A stretch of 33,011 bases of DNA from Bacillota bacterium (GCA_009786175.1 WQTQ01000220.1:1-33011); one strand, 5' to 3'. Positions 1 to 9,094 are shown, counted from the first letter of the stretch. Program-made: numbers and translations. The notes: a model not told the origin generated them from the sequence alone.

Positions 1-369
1 GTTGCCCCAAATATTTTCACGGGTTGCCCCTTCGGGAATTTTTCTTGCACCGCCGTTGCCAAAAACCAATGTTTCCACGCCCAGGTTTGCCACAAGGGGC
101 AGCATTTTTTCCAAGTAGGCCCGTACACCGCTTACATCCATATTTTCGCCAACAATAGTAAGGCTTGAAGGGAAAAACAAATTACAGGCCCTGCACGGTA
201 TTCGCGCCAAGGCTTTTTCCAATTGTAAAAGTTCCTCCGTAGATAATGCAGAAACCCCCGATAAGGGCAGCTCTACATAATCAAAGCCCACATCTGCCAC
301 AATATCAAAAAGGGTGCCACCGGCAGAATCGCTTAAAAAATTCAGACTTAAACAATAACCAAAACGCAT
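1..369 (-). CDS. Sugar phosphate isomerase/epimerase-like TIM-barrel protein (partial, N-terminal 123 residues)
   Basis: The reading frame is open from an ATG at 369 to the left edge, giving 123 residues beginning MRFGYCLSLNFLSD. The pattern is that of the xylose-isomerase-like TIM barrel (AP endonuclease 2 superfamily): a first strand (RFGYCLS), a second strand with an acidic end (GFDYVELPLS), a third region (CRACNLFFP) and a fourth strand (GVETLVFGNGG). Members isomerise or epimerise sugars or cyclitols with a bound metal, but the metal-binding residues lie mostly in the missing part, so the substrate cannot be given. It starts 8 bases after the recO stop, with an AGGAG about 13 bases before the ATG, so it is probably the last known gene of the era-recO operon. 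The family call is by strand pattern only. Confidence 0.7.
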   Translation of the reverse strand, partial: MRFGYCLSLNFLSDSAGGTLFDIVADVGFDYVELPLSGVSALSTEELLQLEKALARIPCRACNLFFPSSLTIVGENMDVSGVRAYLEKMLPLVANLGVETLVFGNGGARKIPEGATRENIWGN

Positions 370-377
370 AACGATTT

Positions 378-1097
378 TCACACTCCTGTCTTAAGTTCAT
401 ATTCAAAGTGGCATTTCCATAATAAATCCGCCGCTTTACGTAACGCATTAAGAATATCATCAGTTGCCGTAAATTGGAAGGCTTTTGTCATATCGTTTTC
501 TAAAATATGCTGCATTGCCGCAACCGCGCCCATTGACACGGGCTGGTAAACCATGGGCCTATGGGTTTCGCACACAAGCCCTTCGGCACATATCCCCCCG
601 CGTTTTATTTGGTTGTACGGGGTGGCGCAGGTTATACAAGCATCTGTTTGCGGCCGTAAGCCGTGAACATCCAAAAATTTGAACAAAAATACACAGGCCA
701 CCTGCAATGGCGGCAGTATGCCCTTAGCCAAAACAGAAAGGGATTTTAACGCCAGGCGCAGCAGTTCGTCACTTTCTATGTTATCCCACAGGGTTTTTTC
801 GCATACCTCCGCAACAAGGTGGGCCGTCATTAGTCTGTCGTAATCTTCCCGCAGGGGGTAAAAGCTTTCAATTATTTCTGCCTGGCCAAGGGAATAAAAC
901 CCCTGCCCCTTGGTTAAAACAAAATCCGCGTATGTAAAAAGCTGCGCGGCAGACATAAACCTGCTTGTAGGTTTACGTGCCCCCCGCGCATATACCATTA
1001 GGCGGCCAAGTTCTTTACAAAAAATCACTAACCTCTTGTCACTTTCCCCTGCTTCGTACTCGCGCAGCACAAGGCCCCTAACTTTTATTTGTTTCAT
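378..1097 (-). CDS. recO: DNA repair protein RecO
   Basis: RecO loads RecA onto SSB-coated single-stranded DNA together with RecR, in recombinational gap repair. The N-terminus (MKQIKVRGLVLREYEAGESD) is the RecO OB-fold opening, followed by ARGARKPTSRF. The C-terminal half has the four-cysteine zinc site (CITC at about 155 and a further CAEGLVC). From the ATG at 1097 the length is 239 residues, normal for the family. An ATG three codons upstream at 1106 is in frame, but AAGGA would be only 2 bases from it, against about 11 bases for the 1097 start, so 1097 is preferred. The start lies inside the end of the upstream YqzL-like gene, suggesting translational coupling. Era lies upstream and a TIM-barrel gene downstream in the same direction. 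Confidence 0.93.
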   Translation of the reverse strand: MKQIKVRGLVLREYEAGESDKRLVIFCKELGRLMVYARGARKPTSRFMSAAQLFTYADFVLTKGQGFYSLGQAEIIESFYPLREDYDRLMTAHLVAEVCEKTLWDNIESDELLRLALKSLSVLAKGILPPLQVACVFLFKFLDVHGLRPQTDACITCATPYNQIKRGGICAEGLVCETHRPMVYQPVSMGAVAAMQHILENDMTKAFQFTATDDILNALRKAADLLWKCHFEYELKTGV

Positions 1098-1218
1098 CCC
1101 TAACATGTTCCTTTTCGCGCGGGCGGGCAGTACCGCTTTCGCGCTGTTTATATTTTAGATAATGCCTTGGATCGCCTGTAAGCGTGAACATTTGCCACAA
1201 GCTTGTAATTTCGTTCAT
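1078..1218 (-). CDS. yqzL: YqzL-family small protein (46 aa)
   Basis: A 46-codon frame starts at ATG 1218 and ends with TAG at 1078, overlapping the recO start by 20 bases. The N-terminal half (LWQMFTLTGDPRHYLKYKQ) has the W-x-x-F-x-x-T-G-x-x-x-x-Y-L-x-x-K pattern of the YqzL family, small proteins of unknown function commonly found between era and recO in Bacillota. The tail (about residues 26-46) is charged and looks unstructured. It has a good ribosome binding site, AAAGGGGG, 8 bases before the ATG. It is easy to miss because of its size and overlap with recO. The overlap suggests that its translation feeds into recO. Its function is not known. Confidence 0.8.
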   Translation of the reverse strand: MNEITSLWQMFTLTGDPRHYLKYKQRESGTARPREKEHVRDETNKS

Positions 1219-1286
1219 ATGTGAAGCCCCCTTTATAATATATAATACAAAATCTATTATTCACCAAGGGGCTGTTTGTATGCTGG

Positions 1287-2213
1287 TTAAATTTCCCGTT
1301 CGTTGTAACCAAAATTTTTGAGCAGGAAGTCGTTGTCGCGCCAATTTTTCTTTACTTTAACCCAAAGCTCCAGGTAAATTGGCGAACCCAGCAGGTTTTG
1401 TATATCCCGCCGCGCCGCGGAACCTATTTTTTTTAGCATATCGCCTTTTTTGCCGATAATAATAGCTTTGTGAGATTCTCTTTCACAGAAAATTGTCGCG
1501 CCCACATCAACTAAGGCATCAGGTTCATCATCCGGGTTTTGCGAACGGGATTTCATGGCCGTTATTTCCACCGCCAGGCCATGGGGTATTTCTTCCTGCA
1601 AGTACATCAGAGCTTTTTCACGGATTATCTCTGCCGCAATTTGCCTTTCCGGCTGGTCTGTAATCTGGTCTTCCGGGAAGTACATGGGCCCCGGCTCTAA
1701 AACCCCGCGCAAAGATTGCAGCAATGCCTGTGTGTTTTCACCTGTTAGGGCAGAAAGGGGTATTATATCTTTGAAGGGGTAAGCCTTACTGTAGACTTCG
1801 ATCACTTTCAAAAGCCCCGGCTTATCCACTGTATCCACCTTGTTTATTACTAAAAAGACGGGACTCTCTACTTTCGCAAGGCTCTCGATTATTTCCATAT
1901 CGCCTGCATGTATTCTTTCCCGCGGTTCTACAAGATAAACAACCGCGTCGGCTTCATTAAGGGCGGTATACGCGCTTTTAACCATGTAGCTGCCAAGTTT
2001 GGTTGTAGGGTTATGGATGCCCGGCGTGTCTATAAACACAATTTGATAATCGTCACCGGTTAAAATACTGCGGATTTTATTGCGGGTTGTCTGCGGCTTG
2101 TTTGTTACGATAGAAATTTTTTCGCCGATAAACAAGTTCATAAGCGTAGATTTGCCCACGTTTGGGCGGCCTATAAGGGCTACAAAACCGGAACGAAATT
2201 TATTTTTAGTCAT
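1287..2213 (-). CDS. era: GTPase Era
   Basis: Era is a GTPase that binds the 3' end of 16S rRNA and assists maturation of the small ribosomal subunit. The G1 motif GRPNVGKST lies near residue 15, followed by the switch region with KPQTTRNKI, the G3 motif DTPG and the G4 motif NKVD. The C-terminal KH domain has IIIGKKGDMLKKIG and ends with the usual ELWVKVKKNWRDN. The ATG at 2213 gives 308 residues and sits just after GAGGTGGAAA. The in-frame ATG at 2234 lies upstream of that ribosome binding site and would add seven unlikely residues. It is the first gene of the minus-strand operon with yqzL and recO, and is divergent from rel. Length and all motifs are complete. Confidence 0.96.
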   Translation of the reverse strand: MTKNKFRSGFVALIGRPNVGKSTLMNLFIGEKISIVTNKPQTTRNKIRSILTGDDYQIVFIDTPGIHNPTTKLGSYMVKSAYTALNEADAVVYLVEPRERIHAGDMEIIESLAKVESPVFLVINKVDTVDKPGLLKVIEVYSKAYPFKDIIPLSALTGENTQALLQSLRGVLEPGPMYFPEDQITDQPERQIAAEIIREKALMYLQEEIPHGLAVEITAMKSRSQNPDDEPDALVDVGATIFCERESHKAIIIGKKGDMLKKIGSAARRDIQNLLGSPIYLELWVKVKKNWRDNDFLLKNFGYNEREI

Positions 2214-2280
2214 TTTCCACCTCATATTATTCATTATTGCCAGTATATCACACTTTAGGGTTATAAAAACGCCAATGTCG

Positions 2281-2289
2281 TGTTATAAT
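2281..2289 (+). promoter_or_regulatory. Extended -10 promoter for rel
   Basis: TGTTATAAT is a perfect extended -10 element (TG-N-TATAAT). It lies about 40 bases before the rel start codon and within the divergent era/rel spacer. The -35 region (TTATAA at 2261-2266) is weak, which fits an extended -10 promoter. No hairpin terminator is seen until 12850, so this promoter may drive the whole unit from rel to the DUF4340-like gene. Confidence 0.6.
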
Positions 2290-2327
2290 GACAAAATATT
2301 AAGAAATTGTCAAAGGAGGCGAACACG

Positions 2328-4574
2328 TTGGACGAAATTACCAAAATTGCCCAAGACATACCGCAGGCCCCAACTCCGGAACAAGAAGCGGCAAACAACG
2401 CACTGGTCGAAGAAGCTTTTTCTCGGCTGGTATCACAAATTAGAGAGTACAGACCAACGGCTTCCATAGACATGGTTGAAGAAGCCTACAGGCTGGCAAA
2501 AGAAGCGCACGCCGGCCAATATCGCATTTCCGGCGAGCCGTATGTAATGCACCCCCTCGAGGTGGCGATTATCCTTGCGGAAATCCGTGCAGACCTGGAG
2601 TCTATTACTGCTGCCCTTTTGCACGATGTGGTTGAAGATACAAATATTACAACAGAAGAATTATCCGAAAAATTTGGCCCGGACGTTGCCCTGCTTGTGG
2701 CCGGTGTAACAAAGATCGAAAGCATAAAATATCAGTCTAAAACAGATGTACAGGCAGAAAACTATCGTAAAATGTTCTTCCACATGTCGGAAGATGTGCG
2801 CGTACTTTTGATAAAAATTGCCGACAGGCTTCATAACATGCGTACAATCGAAGTAAAGCCGGAAGAAAAGCAAATAGCGACAGCTAAGGAAACCCTGGAT
2901 ATTTACGCGCCCCTTGCCCACCGCCTTGGTGTTGCAAGGCTGCGTTACGACTTGGAAGATTTAGCTTTTAAATACAGTGACCGTACCCTTTATAACAACT
3001 TATCAAAACAGGTAGACTTAAAAACCGTAGAGCGCATTGAAATAACAGAACAAATAATGAAAGAAATCCGCACGGCTTTAGCAGCCCAAGGCATAGAAGC
3101 CGTGGTTGAAGGCCGTGCTAAACGGCTTTACAGCGTTTACAAAAAAATGGTGTCCAAAAACAGAACGCTGGATCAAATTCATGACTTATATGCCGTACGC
3201 ATACTGGTTAAAGACATTGCAGGATGCTACGCCGCTTTAGGCTGTGTAAACGGCTTATACCCAATTGTGCCGGGCCGTATTAAAGACTACATCGCGGGCA
3301 AAAAACCAAACGGGTACCAGTCTTTACACACAACCCTTGTGGGCCCCGGCGAGCCTTTCGAAGTACAAATCCGCTCTTTCGATATGCACGACGTAGCAGA
3401 GTTTGGTATTGCCGCCCATTGGAAGTACAAGGAGAGCGGCAAGGCCGCAAAAGATAAATGGCTGCAAGAAATTATGAACTGGCAGCACGAAATTTCCGAC
3501 AGTGACGAGTTCCTTTCCGCTTTAAGAATGGACTTAAGCGCGTTTCAAAGCCATATTTCATGTTTTACCCCCAAAGGCGAGCCAATTAACCTTGTAAACG
3601 GGTCTTGTGCTATAGATTTTGCTTATGCCATACACTCTGCCGTAGGCAACCGCATGGTTGGTGCGCGGGTAAACGGCAAGCTTGTACCAATAGATCATGT
3701 ACTCGTATCCGGCGACATTGTGGAAATTGTAACAAGCCAAAACATTAAGGGGCCAAGCAAGGATTGGCTAAAAATTGTAAAAACAAACCAGGCCCGCTCT
3801 AAAATAAATCAGTGGTTTAACAAAGAAAACCGGGAAGACAATATTCAAAAGGGCCGGGAAGCCCTTGAACGGTGTGCCGAAGAATTAAAAGTAACCCTGG
3901 ACGAACTTCTTGCGGAAGGGCGCGAAAAAGACGTACTGGACCGCTTTAACTGCAAGGAAATTGACCAGCTGTATGTAATGATTGGCACCGGCGGCGTCAA
4001 GGAAAAACAAGTGGCCAACCACCTTTACCGTGAATTTGAAAAGGTTCAGCCCCCGCCAAGTGATGAAGAATTAATTTCCAGCTTATTAAGCACAGGGGCA
4101 AAAACAGATGTAAAAGGTCAAAAAAGCGGCGTTATCGTAAAAGGTGTCGGTGACACGGCGGTTATTTTCTCTAAATGCTGCAATCCCGTACCCGGCGACG
4201 AAATTTGCGGTTATGTAACACGCGGCCGCGGGCTTACCGTACACCGTACAGACTGCATTAATGTCCTTCATATGAACGAACTGGACAGGCGGCGTATAAT
4301 TAACGCCCAATGGAATGTTCCCGAAACCAAAAAACAGACATACCTTGTCAACCTGCGCCTTACCTGTCAAGACGGCAATAATCTTTTATATGCAATCAAC
4401 GATGTGTTAAAGGATGAAAACGTAAGAGTTTCCTCTCTTACCGCCAACGTAATAAATTCCGACGCCATTTTTACCATGGGTATTGACATCCACGATACGG
4501 ATCATTTAAACCACGTAATCAACCGGCTGCAGGCCGCCACCGGCGCGCGGGAGATAAGAAGGATACACGCGTAA
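2328..4574 (+). CDS. rel: Bifunctional (p)ppGpp synthetase/hydrolase, RelA/SpoT family
   Basis: This enzyme makes (p)ppGpp from ATP and GTP or GDP in starvation and hydrolyses it otherwise. The N-terminal HD hydrolase domain is intact (HPLEVAIIL, LLHDVVEDT). The synthetase domain carries RIKDYIAGKKPNGYQSLHT; the basic RxKD form marks bifunctional enzymes rather than RelA-type synthetase-only ones. Then come a TGS domain (about 385-445, CFTPKGEPINLVNGSCAIDF), a conserved-cysteine region (KCCNPVPGDEI) and a C-terminal ACT domain. The frame can be extended to a TTG at 2307, but the ribosome binding site AAAGGAGG is inside that extension; a TTG at 2328 is 8 bases after it and is the likely start (748 residues). 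It heads the plus-strand unit with a small membrane protein, hemZ and hisS. Confidence 0.95.
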   Translation: MDEITKIAQDIPQAPTPEQEAANNALVEEAFSRLVSQIREYRPTASIDMVEEAYRLAKEAHAGQYRISGEPYVMHPLEVAIILAEIRADLESITAALLHDVVEDTNITTEELSEKFGPDVALLVAGVTKIESIKYQSKTDVQAENYRKMFFHMSEDVRVLLIKIADRLHNMRTIEVKPEEKQIATAKETLDIYAPLAHRLGVARLRYDLEDLAFKYSDRTLYNNLSKQVDLKTVERIEITEQIMKEIRTALAAQGIEAVVEGRAKRLYSVYKKMVSKNRTLDQIHDLYAVRILVKDIAGCYAALGCVNGLYPIVPGRIKDYIAGKKPNGYQSLHTTLVGPGEPFEVQIRSFDMHDVAEFGIAAHWKYKESGKAAKDKWLQEIMNWQHEISDSDEFLSALRMDLSAFQSHISCFTPKGEPINLVNGSCAIDFAYAIHSAVGNRMVGARVNGKLVPIDHVLVSGDIVEIVTSQNIKGPSKDWLKIVKTNQARSKINQWFNKENREDNIQKGREALERCAEELKVTLDELLAEGREKDVLDRFNCKEIDQLYVMIGTGGVKEKQVANHLYREFEKVQPPPSDEELISSLLSTGAKTDVKGQKSGVIVKGVGDTAVIFSKCCNPVPGDEICGYVTRGRGLTVHRTDCINVLHMNELDRRRIINAQWNVPETKKQTYLVNLRLTCQDGNNLLYAINDVLKDENVRVSSLTANVINSDAIFTMGIDIHDTDHLNHVINRLQAATGAREIRRIHA

Positions 4575-4598
4575 TCATATTCTAAAGGAGGTTGCGCA

Positions 4599-5315
4599 GT
4601 GGGGTGTTTAAAGGTCGGCATACTTGTGCTAGGGGTTTGCTTTACGTTGGTTGCGTGTTTCTTCCTGTTACTTGCGTGGGCCGGAAGAAGATACAACCAC
4701 CCAGTCGTACAAGAATTAAGAGGCATGCTGCCGCAAGTAAGGCAAGACTTTGCGTACAGCCGACAGAAATTAGATTTGCTTGCAGATGGTGCTTTTGCCG
4801 GAAGACAAGCTACAGTCAGCAGCTTTAGTACACCGAACCCGGACGACACGAATTGTCTCGGACATTTGATGATTTCTTTCCACGCCCCAACATATGAACG
4901 CCTGTTCAACCGAAGGGGAGTTAGCTTTAGCGAATGGTATACCATAGACTGGCTCACTGATAATGAAAAAGATGCCATCATCTTTTTGTTTTCTTCTCAG
5001 CAAATAGTACATCATTTCACAGTAGTCATGGCTAACATAACCGGGCATACAATCGAGGCAAGTATTTATTTTCCCGGAACTCATGTGTCGATATTTATTT
5101 CCCGCGGTCTATCAAATAGACCGCCCGACAGACAATTCCATCATGAACCTTTGGGGAGTGGCTACTATTTATACATTTACGACGGCACGCCAGGGTTTTC
5201 AATTGCGCCGGTATTCACCATTTTTGGCTGTATCTTTTTGGTACCGGCAATAATCATGATTGCTATTTACGTGCGGCTATCAATAAAACGCAAAAAACAA
5301 AATTTACCTCTTTGA
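4599..5315 (+). CDS. Unknown membrane protein with two terminal helices
   Basis: I do not recognise this 238-residue protein. It starts at a GTG placed 7 bases after AAAGGAGG. There is a hydrophobic helix at about residues 6-28 (VGILVLGVCFTLVACFFLLL) and another at about 200-225 (APVFTIFGCIFLVPAIIMIA), followed by a basic tail (RLSIKRKKQ). The region of about 170 residues between them is soluble-looking and, by the positive-inside rule, probably outside the membrane, although the N-terminus has few charges. It contains no cysteine-rich or catalytic motif that I know. It sits 24 bases after rel and 18 bases before hemZ, so it is co-transcribed with them. In many Clostridia other genes occupy this spot, so it may be lineage-specific. 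Confidence 0.8.
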   Translation: MGCLKVGILVLGVCFTLVACFFLLLAWAGRRYNHPVVQELRGMLPQVRQDFAYSRQKLDLLADGAFAGRQATVSSFSTPNPDDTNCLGHLMISFHAPTYERLFNRRGVSFSEWYTIDWLTDNEKDAIIFLFSSQQIVHHFTVVMANITGHTIEASIYFPGTHVSIFISRGLSNRPPDRQFHHEPLGSGYYLYIYDGTPGFSIAPVFTIFGCIFLVPAIIMIAIYVRLSIKRKKQNLPL

Positions 5316-5333
5316 TAAATTGGAGAACACTCG

Positions 5334-6740
5334 ATGACCTGCATTCTACTAAACCACAACTTTACAAACGAAGTACAAACCGTAACCCAGCTATTTTTCC
5401 CCGGGGACAGCTTTCAATTTCTATCCGCAATACCGGCAGAATACCCACAAGGCTACATTGTGCAAACCGAAATGACAAGAAACGCAGCTATGGTTCATGT
5501 AATCAAAAACGGCAGCACAATTGCAAAACATTCCCTGCCCCTAGACAGCTTGCCAATTCATTTATCCCCCCGCAGGGTGCTTATGCTTGCGATGTATCAC
5601 GCGCTGCAAGAGGCCATAAGCGCGTACACCCCCTGGGGCGCGCTTACGGGCATTCGCCCGTCCAAAATGGTGCGGGAATGGTTCGCATTGGGCTGGACAG
5701 ACGAAAAAATTATTGCCACCCTTGCGGACCCATTCTGCTGTAAACGCGAAAAAGCACAGCTTGCGTTAACTGTGGCCAAAGCGGAAAGGGATTTGACAGC
5801 GCGGATATATCAAACACACAATCCCATCGGCATTTACATCAGCATCCCCTTCTGCCCTACCCGCTGCGTATACTGCTCTTTCAACGTAGACCACAACTAT
5901 GTCAGCAAGGATATTTACACGGAATACGTCGCCAACCTCATACAGGAATGTAAGGCCCAGGCCGAACGGCTCCGTCAAATGAACGGCACGGTTTCTTCCA
6001 TTTATATTGGCGGCGGGACCCCAACTGTATTGTCGGAAAATTTGCTGGAACTACTTTTAGATTCAGTTGGCTCGATTTTCGGGTCAACTGAAGAATACAC
6101 CGTAGAAGCCGGCAGGCCGGACACTCTTACAAAAAGTAAGCTAAACATTTTGCGCCGCTACGGTGTAAACAGGATTGCCGTAAACCCGCAGACTCTAAAC
6201 GATAAAACCTTGTCAACTATCGGACGCAAACATACGGCGGCTGATTTTTTTAGGGCCTTTCATCTGACCCGCGGCACAGGCTTTACGTCCATCAACACAG
6301 ACATAATCGCAGGGCTGCCGGGCGAAACCCCGGACGATGTACGCCGCACAATGGAGGGCATTGTGGATCTTTCGCCGGAAAATATAACTGTACACACATT
6401 AGCGGTAAAAAGGGCATCCCGCTTAAATGAGGCAAAAGGGAATTTTGCCTTGCCCGGTGCCCACACCACGGAAGAAATGCTTACCATAGCAAATGCCGCC
6501 TGCGAAAACGCAGGGCTTTTCCCCTACTACCTGTACCGCCAGAAAAACATGGTTGGCATGTTTGAAAATGTGGGCTACAGCAAACCGGGCTGCGAATGCT
6601 TTTATAATGTAGGCATGATGGCAGAAACCCAAACGGTACTGGGCATTGGCGCGGGGGCAGTTAGTAAATTTGTAGAAAACGGCAAAATCACAAGGGAATT
6701 TAATGTAAAAAACCCGGAAATTTATATACAACGGAGGTAA
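5334..6740 (+). CDS. hemZ: Radical SAM coproporphyrinogen III oxidase-like protein HemZ
   Basis: HemZ-type enzymes are oxygen-independent coproporphyrinogen dehydrogenases or close relatives that cleave S-adenosylmethionine using a 4Fe-4S cluster. The cluster motif C-x3-C-x2-C is seen as CPTRCVYC (Cys174, 178 and 181), followed by SAM-binding IYIGGGTPT and the typical EAGRPDTL and AVNPQTLNDKTL segments. A HemZ-specific N-terminal region of about 160 residues contains WGALTGIRPSK. At 468 residues it is somewhat shorter than the roughly 500 of the Bacillus protein, mostly at the C-terminus. The ATG at 5334 has GGAGA 7 bases upstream. The stop overlaps an in-frame ATG of the next gene, and GGAGG for hisS is inside the last codons. 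Whether it works in haem synthesis here cannot be told from this window. Confidence 0.9.
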   Translation: MTCILLNHNFTNEVQTVTQLFFPGDSFQFLSAIPAEYPQGYIVQTEMTRNAAMVHVIKNGSTIAKHSLPLDSLPIHLSPRRVLMLAMYHALQEAISAYTPWGALTGIRPSKMVREWFALGWTDEKIIATLADPFCCKREKAQLALTVAKAERDLTARIYQTHNPIGIYISIPFCPTRCVYCSFNVDHNYVSKDIYTEYVANLIQECKAQAERLRQMNGTVSSIYIGGGTPTVLSENLLELLLDSVGSIFGSTEEYTVEAGRPDTLTKSKLNILRRYGVNRIAVNPQTLNDKTLSTIGRKHTAADFFRAFHLTRGTGFTSINTDIIAGLPGETPDDVRRTMEGIVDLSPENITVHTLAVKRASRLNEAKGNFALPGAHTTEEMLTIANAACENAGLFPYYLYRQKNMVGMFENVGYSKPGCECFYNVGMMAETQTVLGIGAGAVSKFVENGKITREFNVKNPEIYIQRR

Positions 6741-6745
6741 TGAAA

Positions 6746-8002
6746 ATGATTCAAGCACCAAAAGGAACGCGAGACGTATACGGCGACGAAATGCTAATCT
6801 GGCACAAGATAGAAGCCGCTGTGCGCAAAATCACCGGAAAGTATAATTTCCAAGAAATTCGCACACCTATAATCGAGTCTACAGACCTGTTTCAACGGGG
6901 TGTAGGCGACACCACCGATATTGTGCAAAAGGAAATGTACACCTTCAACGACAAGGGCGGGCGCAGCCTGTCCCTGCGGCCCGAGCAAACCGCCAGCGTT
7001 GTACGCGCCTATATCGAGCGGGGCTTGCACAATCAACCCCAGCCAACAAAACTGTGGTACATCGGCCCCAATTTCCGCTACGAAAACCCCCAGGCCGGAC
7101 GGTATCGCCAGCACACTCAATTTGGCGTAGAAGTGTTTGGTTCGCCAAGTTACGCGGCGGAAGCGGAAATTATATCCTTGGGCGCGTCACTGCTTAGGGA
7201 ACTTGGCATTACAGATGTCCCCGTTCACATAAACAGCATTGGCTGCCCCAGTTGCCGTAAGGTTTATCATCAGCAGTTACACACCTATATCGAAAAGCAC
7301 ATGGAAACTTTATGCGGGCTGTGCCGCCAGCGGGCAGAAAAAAACCCTCTTCGCATTTTAGATTGCAAAAACCCAAATTGTAAAGAGCTGTTGACAAACG
7401 CACCACTAACATTGGACTCATTAGACGATGAATGCCGAGTCCATTTTACAGGGCTGCAAAACTTACTAACCGACTACGGCATCACGTTTATTATAGACCC
7501 CAAAGTAGTGCGCGGGTTAGATTATTACACCCGCACGGTATTCGAGTTTATAGGCAGCGACGGCCTTACCAGGATTGGCGGCGGCCGTTACGACGGGCTT
7601 ATTTCCCAACTTGGGGGGCAGCCTACCCCTGCGGTTGGCTTTGGCATGGGCATAGAGCGGCTGGTGCAACTATTGCAAGCCCAAGGCGGCCAAAACGATA
7701 TTTTCACCTACCCGGACCTCTTCATCGGCCACGCGGAAGAAGCGGGCTTTGTCAAATCTCAAAAACTTGCTTTCGATTTACGCAAGCAAGGGCTGCGGGT
7801 GGAAACTGACCTGATAGGCCGCAGCGTAAAAGCTCAAATGAAATACGCAGATAAAATAAAAGCTAAGCATACAATGATACTTGGCGGCAATGAAATAGTA
7901 AACGGCGAAGCAAAAATCAAAAACATGTCAACAGGCGCACAAGAAACCGTTAAGCTTGATAATTCACAAAACATTCACAATTTGTTAACCCTTGCAAATT
8001 AA
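6746..8002 (+). CDS. hisS: Histidyl-tRNA synthetase
   Basis: A class II synthetase that charges tRNA-His. It has the opening QAPKGTRDVYGDE, motif 1 around FQRGVGDTTDIVQKEMYTF, motif 2 with RYENPQAGRYRQHTQFGVE, the histidine-A signature RGLDYYTRTVFEF and motif 3 GFGMGIERL. The C-terminal anticodon-binding domain covers about residues 325-418. Two ATGs are possible, at 6740 (overlapping the hemZ stop) and 6746. GGAGG is 2 bases before the first and 8 before the second, so 6746 is preferred and gives 418 residues. It is translationally coupled to hemZ. A gap of 51 bases without a hairpin separates it from the ABC transporter genes. Confidence 0.96.
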   Translation: MIQAPKGTRDVYGDEMLIWHKIEAAVRKITGKYNFQEIRTPIIESTDLFQRGVGDTTDIVQKEMYTFNDKGGRSLSLRPEQTASVVRAYIERGLHNQPQPTKLWYIGPNFRYENPQAGRYRQHTQFGVEVFGSPSYAAEAEIISLGASLLRELGITDVPVHINSIGCPSCRKVYHQQLHTYIEKHMETLCGLCRQRAEKNPLRILDCKNPNCKELLTNAPLTLDSLDDECRVHFTGLQNLLTDYGITFIIDPKVVRGLDYYTRTVFEFIGSDGLTRIGGGRYDGLISQLGGQPTPAVGFGMGIERLVQLLQAQGGQNDIFTYPDLFIGHAEEAGFVKSQKLAFDLRKQGLRVETDLIGRSVKAQMKYADKIKAKHTMILGGNEIVNGEAKIKNMSTGAQETVKLDNSQNIHNLLTLAN

Positions 8003-8053
8003 GGTTCTGATATACTCAAAAACAACTATTCACATTGTCTGGAGTGATACAAT

Positions 8054-9094
8054 TTGATTGAAGTACGCAATTTAACCAAGCAATACGGCCAGCGCAAAGC
8101 TATAGACAACATCAGCTTTTCTATTAACGCGGGCGAAATAGTGGGCTTCCTGGGGCCAAACGGCGCGGGCAAAACCACAACCATGAATATTATGACAGGC
8201 TTTATTGCCGCCACCAGCGGCGATGTTACCATCGACGGCATAGACGTTGTGGCAGAGCCTGAAAGAGCAAAGGCAAACATAGGCTACCTGCCGGATACAC
8301 CGCCTGTTTATTTAGACATGCGCGTAGAAGAATACCTTAACTTTGTAGCCGATATTAAAGGCGTAAAGCGCAGCCAACGCAAAGATATGGTCAAATATGT
8401 AATGGCACAAGTACACATAGACGACATCCCCCGCAGGCTTATCAAAAACCTGTCCCGGGGCTACAGGCAGCGCGTTGGCCTTGCCCAAGCCATGGTTGGC
8501 AACCCAAAAGTAATAATAATGGACGAGCCAACAATCGGCCTGGATCCAAAGCAGATAATTGAAATGCGTGACGTTGTAAAAAATTTGGGCAAAAAACACA
8601 CGGTAATTTTATCCTCCCATATTATGCAGGAAGTATCTGCCGTATGCGACAGAATGATGATAATCAACCGTGGCAAAATTGTAGCGTCCGGCACGCCAGA
8701 GGCCCTTTCTGACAGCATTACCAAAGGTGCAAACCGTATGCAGGTTAGGGTAAAAGGTGACTTACAGCACGTACAAAATGCTCTAATAGAGTATTCCGTA
8801 ATTAAGAACGTTTCTGCCGCTGTCGGCGGCGAACCGGGCACAGTGGACCTTATACTTGCAGGCGATGGCGGTCAAGATATCCGCGAGCCAATTTTCCGTT
8901 GCATGGCCAAAAACAACCTGCCAATCTTGCTTATGAAATCGACCGAACTTTCCCTGGAAGAAATATTCCTGTCCCTAACAGACAGTGACCGGATGGGCAT
9001 TAGTGCGATTGCAGATTTTGCCGTAGCAGAGCCTGAAGCAGAACCCCATCCAGACGATGTAAAGGAGGTGCCGGAAGATGTTAGCGATTTATAG
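8054..9094 (+). CDS. ABC transporter ATP-binding protein (GldA-like)
   Basis: A 346-residue ATPase with Walker A GPNGAGKTT (34-42), signature LSRGYRQ (133-139), Walker B VIIMDEP (153-159) and the H-loop His189. After the ABC domain there is an extension of about 120 residues typical of ABC-2 type exporters, with an acidic tail. It starts at a TTG with GGAG 9-10 bases upstream. Its end overlaps the permease start by 17 bases, and AAAGGAGG for the permease lies inside its last codons. With the next three genes it matches the set known from Bacteroidetes gliding (GldA, GldF, GldG) and also found, with unknown substrate, in many Bacillota. The gliding name is only a family label here. Confidence 0.92.
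   Translation: MIEVRNLTKQYGQRKAIDNISFSINAGEIVGFLGPNGAGKTTTMNIMTGFIAATSGDVTIDGIDVVAEPERAKANIGYLPDTPPVYLDMRVEEYLNFVADIKGVKRSQRKDMVKYVMAQVHIDDIPRRLIKNLSRGYRQRVGLAQAMVGNPKVIIMDEPTIGLDPKQIIEMRDVVKNLGKKHTVILSSHIMQEVSAVCDRMMIINRGKIVASGTPEALSDSITKGANRMQVRVKGDLQHVQNALIEYSVIKNVSAAVGGEPGTVDLILAGDGGQDIREPIFRCMAKNNLPILLMKSTELSLEEIFLSLTDSDRMGISAIADFAVAEPEAEPHPDDVKEVPEDVSDL

Noticed and set aside
7979..7992. TTGTTAACCCTT near the end of hisS, like the motif at 26296
   Set aside because: It lies in coding sequence and fits normal codons; probably chance.
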